A stretch of DNA of 64,000 nucleotides from NCBI RefSeq assembly GCF_000425845.1, contig NZ_AUEF01000010.1:40719-104718 (forward strand). The letters are read 5' to 3'. The stretch's first letter is position 1. Every line of letters starts with the position of its first letter. Origin of the DNA: Jeotgalicoccus psychrophilus DSM 19085 (lineage in GTDB: Bacteria; Bacillota; Bacilli; Staphylococcales; Salinicoccaceae). This document shows positions 60,795-64,000 of the stretch, in pieces. The position numbers and the translations under genes are program-made. The notes under the pieces are model-generated. The model had not been told where the DNA came from. It saw nothing but the letters and a program-made list of their open reading frames with translations, and made no database searches.

Positions 60795-62429
60795 ATGGAG
60801 TACCAGGCGTTATACAGAGCTTTTCGGCCTCAAAAGTTCAGCGATGTAGTTGGCCAGCATCACGTCACAAAAACTTTGCAAAATGCTATTATGCGTAATA
60901 AGGAATCCCATGCTTATTTATTCAGCGGGCCGCGCGGCACCGGAAAAACGAGTATTGCCAAGGTCTTCGCTAAAGCATTGAACTGTCAGTATGAGACGGG
61001 CGGGGAACCTTGTAATGAATGCGAGTTGTGCATGTCTATTACAGATGGCAGTGCCAATGATGTAATTGAAATTGATGCTGCGAGTAATAATGGTGTTGAT
61101 GAAATACGTAATATAAGAGATAAAGTAAAATATGCTCCGGCAGAAGCGGAGTTTAAAGTATATATAATAGATGAAGTGCACATGTTAACAACGGGTGCGT
61201 TTAACGCCTTGTTAAAAACATTGGAAGAGCCGCCGGCTCATGCTATTTTCATCCTGGCTACAACAGAGCCGCATAAAATACCTGCAACAATTATTTCCCG
61301 CACTCAGCGCTTTGATTTTAAATCTCTTGATATAGAAGAAATTACTGAGAGGCTTGAATTTGTTGCAGAAAAGGAAAACACTGCTTACGATAAAGACGCA
61401 TTGTCGTATATCGCACGTATCGCAGAAGGCGGTATGCGTGATGCGTTATCGATAATGGATCAGGTCATTGCGTTCAGCGGTGATGAAATTACGATGCAGG
61501 ATGCCGTGATGATTACGGGCGGTATCGAAAGAGATGAATTGAACGAGTGGATGAAGTTTATCGAACAGAAAGATTCTGAAGCGGCGTTTAAGAAGTTTCA
61601 TCAGCTGATTGATGAAGGAAAAGATCCGACGCGTCTCGTACATGAACTGGTTTACTTTATAAGAGATATTATACTAATGAAGCATTCAGGAGAAATTCTG
61701 GAAGAGACTGCGTTTGTTCATGTTGAAGATGAACTTCTGTATAAGATGGTCGACGTATTGAACGATGCGATGGTCAGTATGCGTTTTTCTGTGAACGTCA
61801 GCGTTCATTTGGAAATTGTTATCGTTAAACTTATCCGTGTGCTGGATGCACCCGTACCTGCAGCAGCTGGGGGCGGTGCATCATCGGAAGAAATTGCAGA
61901 ATTGAAAGCGCAGCTTAAACATCTCGAGCAGAAAATTGCTGCGGGTGCAGCCGTAAAAGAAAAAATGAAAAGACCGGCACCCTCAAGAAGCAGACAAGGT
62001 TTTTCTGTAGAAAAAATAGAACGTGTACTGAATACTGCTAACAAGGAAGATTTGGTTAAGCTTAAAGACGGCTGGCCTGGAGTGTATCAGTATATAGAAG
62101 AAAAAGGTCTTCAGTCTCTCCGCGCGTTAATCAAAGACTCGGTGCCGGTCGCAGCAAGTGATACTCATGTGCTGATTAAATTTGATAACGATGTGCATTC
62201 TGAGCTGATAAATCAAAATGCCGAGAAGAAAGAAGAACTCGAAAATCTAATTCCTACTATTATTGGTAAAAAAGTGCAAGTTGTCGGAGTACCTGATTCA
62301 AGCTGGCAGCAAGTCCGTCAAAATTATATCGACAGCCATCGTAATGATATGCAGCAAAAGCAGCCGACAGAGAAATCTTCGGATGTGGCAAAGAAGATGT
62401 TCGGGGATATCGTCGAAGTTAATGATTGA
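60795..62429 (+). CDS. dnaX: DNA polymerase III subunit gamma/tau
   Basis: 544 residues. Walker A SGPRGTGKTS near 44, a four-cysteine zinc module (NCQYETGGEPCNECELC), Walker B YIIDEVHMLT, and sensor-1 ATTEPHKIPATIISRTQRFDF. The C-terminal third after residue 360 is the variable tau region. It is the clamp-loader ATPase. I saw no slippery-site frameshift. It is part of the conserved SRP RNA-dnaX-ebfC-recR cluster. Confidence 0.95.
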   Translation: MEYQALYRAFRPQKFSDVVGQHHVTKTLQNAIMRNKESHAYLFSGPRGTGKTSIAKVFAKALNCQYETGGEPCNECELCMSITDGSANDVIEIDAASNNGVDEIRNIRDKVKYAPAEAEFKVYIIDEVHMLTTGAFNALLKTLEEPPAHAIFILATTEPHKIPATIISRTQRFDFKSLDIEEITERLEFVAEKENTAYDKDALSYIARIAEGGMRDALSIMDQVIAFSGDEITMQDAVMITGGIERDELNEWMKFIEQKDSEAAFKKFHQLIDEGKDPTRLVHELVYFIRDIILMKHSGEILEETAFVHVEDELLYKMVDVLNDAMVSMRFSVNVSVHLEIVIVKLIRVLDAPVPAAAGGGASSEEIAELKAQLKHLEQKIAAGAAVKEKMKRPAPSRSRQGFSVEKIERVLNTANKEDLVKLKDGWPGVYQYIEEKGLQSLRALIKDSVPVAASDTHVLIKFDNDVHSELINQNAEKKEELENLIPTIIGKKVQVVGVPDSSWQQVRQNYIDSHRNDMQQKQPTEKSSDVAKKMFGDIVEVND

Positions 62430-62498
62430 TAGTTTGTAAAACGAGTGTAATCATATATAATATATAAGTGATAAAATAATGTATCGGAGGATGAAAAC

Positions 62499-62822
62499 AT
62501 GCGCGGTGGTATGAATAATATGCAAGGCATGATGAAACAGATGCAGAAAATGCAAAAGGAAATGGAAAAAGAGCAGGAAAAACTGAAAGAAGAAAAAATT
62601 GAAGGTACAGCTGGCGGCGGTATGGTCACAGTAGTAGTATCCGGTCATAAAGTAGTATTAGATGTCATCGTAAAAGAAGAAGTTGTAGACCCGGAAGATG
62701 TTGAAATGCTGCAGGACTTAATAGTTGCTGCGACGAATGAAGCTTTAAATAAAGCAGACGAATTGTCGAGCGACCGTTTAGGCAAGCACACTAAAGGCTT
62801 AAATATCCCAGGGATGATGTAA
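62499..62822 (+). CDS. YbaB/EbfC-family nucleoid-associated protein
   Basis: 107 residues: a Met/Gln-rich start ([19 protein letters not shown] coiled helix), then the [21 protein letters not shown] strands and a C-terminal helix. It binds DNA as a dimer, often working with RecR. CGGAGGATG precedes the ATG. recR begins on the base after its stop. Confidence 0.95.
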   Translation: MRGGMNNMQGMMKQMQKMQKEMEKEQEKLKEEKIEGTAGGGMVTVVVSGHKVVLDVIVKEEVVDPEDVEMLQDLIVAATNEALNKADELSSDRLGKHTKGLNIPGMM

Positions 62823-63419
62823 ATGCATTACCCTGAACCGATATCGAAGCTGATAGACAGCTTCATGAAATTGCCGGGTATTGGGCCGAAGACAGCCCAG
62901 CGCCTGGCATTTTATGTACTTAATATGAAAGAAGACGATGTGGTCGACTTTTCGAAAAGTTTAATGCAGGTGAAGCGGGAGCTGACATTCTGCAGTATAT
63001 GCGGGCACATTACCGATGTGGATCCATGTTATATCTGTGAGGATAAAAACAGAGACCGCACAACAATTTGTGTCGTGCAGGATGCGAAGGATGTTATCGC
63101 TATGGAAAAAATGCGCGAATACAACGGACTCTATCATGTACTGCAAGGTGCGATCAGTCCGATGGACGGCATAGGCCCTGAAGATATAAATATCCCTTCA
63201 TTATTGGAACGCTTAAAAGATGAGGAAGTAAAAGAACTGATTCTGGCAACGAACCCTAATATAGAAGGAGAAAGTACCGCGATGTATTTAACGCGTCTGA
63301 TAAAACCGATTGGAATCAAGACGACGAGGCTTGCGCACGGCCTTCCTATAGGCGGCGACCTTGAGTATGCAGACGAAGTAACACTCTCTAAAGCAATTGA
63401 ATATAGAACGGAAATATAA
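62823..63419 (+). CDS. recR: Recombination mediator RecR
   Basis: 198 residues. Helix-hairpin-helix [17 protein letters not shown], a four-cysteine zinc finger ([16 protein letters not shown]), and the Toprim domain beginning [14 protein letters not shown]. It acts with RecF and RecO in loading RecA. The ATG abuts the upstream stop (TAAATG). Confidence 0.97.
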   Translation: MHYPEPISKLIDSFMKLPGIGPKTAQRLAFYVLNMKEDDVVDFSKSLMQVKRELTFCSICGHITDVDPCYICEDKNRDRTTICVVQDAKDVIAMEKMREYNGLYHVLQGAISPMDGIGPEDINIPSLLERLKDEEVKELILATNPNIEGESTAMYLTRLIKPIGIKTTRLAHGLPIGGDLEYADEVTLSKAIEYRTEI

Positions 63420-63445
63420 GAGCCGAAAGGCTCTTATAATCTTTT
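63418..63445 (+). terminator. Short terminator after recR
   Basis: AAGAGCC GAAA GGCTCTT, followed by a weak T-rich tail. Confidence 0.6.
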
Positions 63446-63467
63446 TAAAAGAATTTTAAATAAAGGG

Positions 63468-63600
63468 TTGCACTAGCTGGCATTGTCCTGTATAGTTATC
63501 TCTTGTCAGGTTCGAAACAAGTACACAACAAAACACAACAAACTAATTAACAAAAAGAAACAAATTAGTGCTTGCAATTGAAAACCTCACATGCTATACT
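63468..63600 (+). promoter_or_regulatory. Tandem rRNA promoters P1 and P2
   Basis: P1: TTGCAC (63468-63473), 17 nt, TATAGT (63491-63496). P2: TTGCAA (63572-63577), 17 nt, TATACT (63595-63600). The leader to 16S includes GAGAACATTGAAAACTGAAT near 63660-63679, an antitermination/processing-like motif. Confidence 0.85.
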
Positions 63601-63815
63601 AATTAAGCAGTCAACAAGAGCTTAACAAAACAAACACACAAAGAAAACAAAACTTTACAAGAGAACATTGAAAACTGAATGACAATATGTCAACGTTTTA
63701 ATTCCGAATGAAAAAGTCTTCTATTATATAGAAGCACACATTGAGGCGAACAATTCAAACGCAAACGAGATACTGTCAGCAGTATCACAAAGAGCTTAAG
63801 TTTAAGTTCTCCAAT

Positions 63816-64000
<185 letters not shown>

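Noticed and set aside
60795..62429. Programmed frameshift in dnaX producing a separate gamma form
   Set aside because: No A-rich slippery heptamer with a following hairpin was evident in the expected region.

Overview
This window looks like chromosome of a low-GC Gram-positive of the family Staphylococcaceae, most likely a Jeotgalicoccus/Salinicoccus-type relative. The evidence is the dnaX - YbaB/EbfC - recR - 16S rRNA order at the right end, the long Bacillus-type SRP RNA in front of dnaX, the start of the 16S gene, AT-rich intergenic DNA, strong Shine-Dalgarno sites, and salt-adaptation genes (BCCT betaine carrier, NhaC-type antiporter). I saw no prophage, insertion sequence or CRISPR array.

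Layout. 0-9 kb: the end of formamidase with its FmdB partner, an internally deleted glycerate kinase, a DsbA/FrnE-type oxidoreductase with a tiny coupled cysteine peptide, a glutaredoxin-like protein, a large-subunit catalase with a sigma-B-like promoter, a YfcC transporter, a pseudouridine synthase and a likely pyrimidine-dimer glycosylase. 9-17.4 kb: a BCCT carrier behind a long leader, a cupin, an M20 hydrolase/DUF3100 operon, a decayed SDR gene with three in-frame stops, a SAP-domain protein behind a LexA-like box, DUF2200, and rpsN behind a Zur-like box.

17.5-29.6 kb is the most unusual region: a complete predicted 4-hydroxyproline catabolic locus. It has a proline-racemase-family epimerase, a dehydrogenase split over four genes, a DapA-family deaminase, an aldehyde dehydrogenase and an NhaC-family carrier. 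It carries its own sigma-54 (RpoN) and its own PAS-AAA+-Fis enhancer-binding activator. Two closely matched -24/-12-like promoters, both with TTTTC where TTGC is expected, sit in front of the two divergent dehydrogenase operons. An XRE-cupin regulator lies in the ALDH/deaminase arm, where TTTCACAC-type operator candidates occur. A racemase-like protein lacking both catalytic cysteines follows the epimerase gene. Sigma-54 is absent from the well-studied staphylococci, so a pathway-linked RpoN module here deserves attention.

29.7-51 kb: nucleoside deoxyribosyltransferase, an XRE-cupin/AzlCD module with overlapping inverted repeats, a nitrilase-family hydrolase, MetY, NnrD, an atypical ureohydrolase paired with an Nramp-like carrier lacking the DPGN motif, aspartate dehydrogenase, a cold-sensing des-desK-desR set, oxidoreductases, MFS carriers, a VLRF1-type release factor, D-serine dehydratase and general stress proteins. 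Near 51.64 kb two broken genes meet head to head. 52-64 kb: a UgpCAEB-like ABC importer behind a possible PhoP box, a YflT-YsnF stress protein with a sigma-B promoter, a lipoprotein, an ABC ATPase coupled to a repeat-rich surface protein, SRP RNA, dnaX-ebfC-recR, and tandem rRNA promoters leading into a truncated 16S gene.
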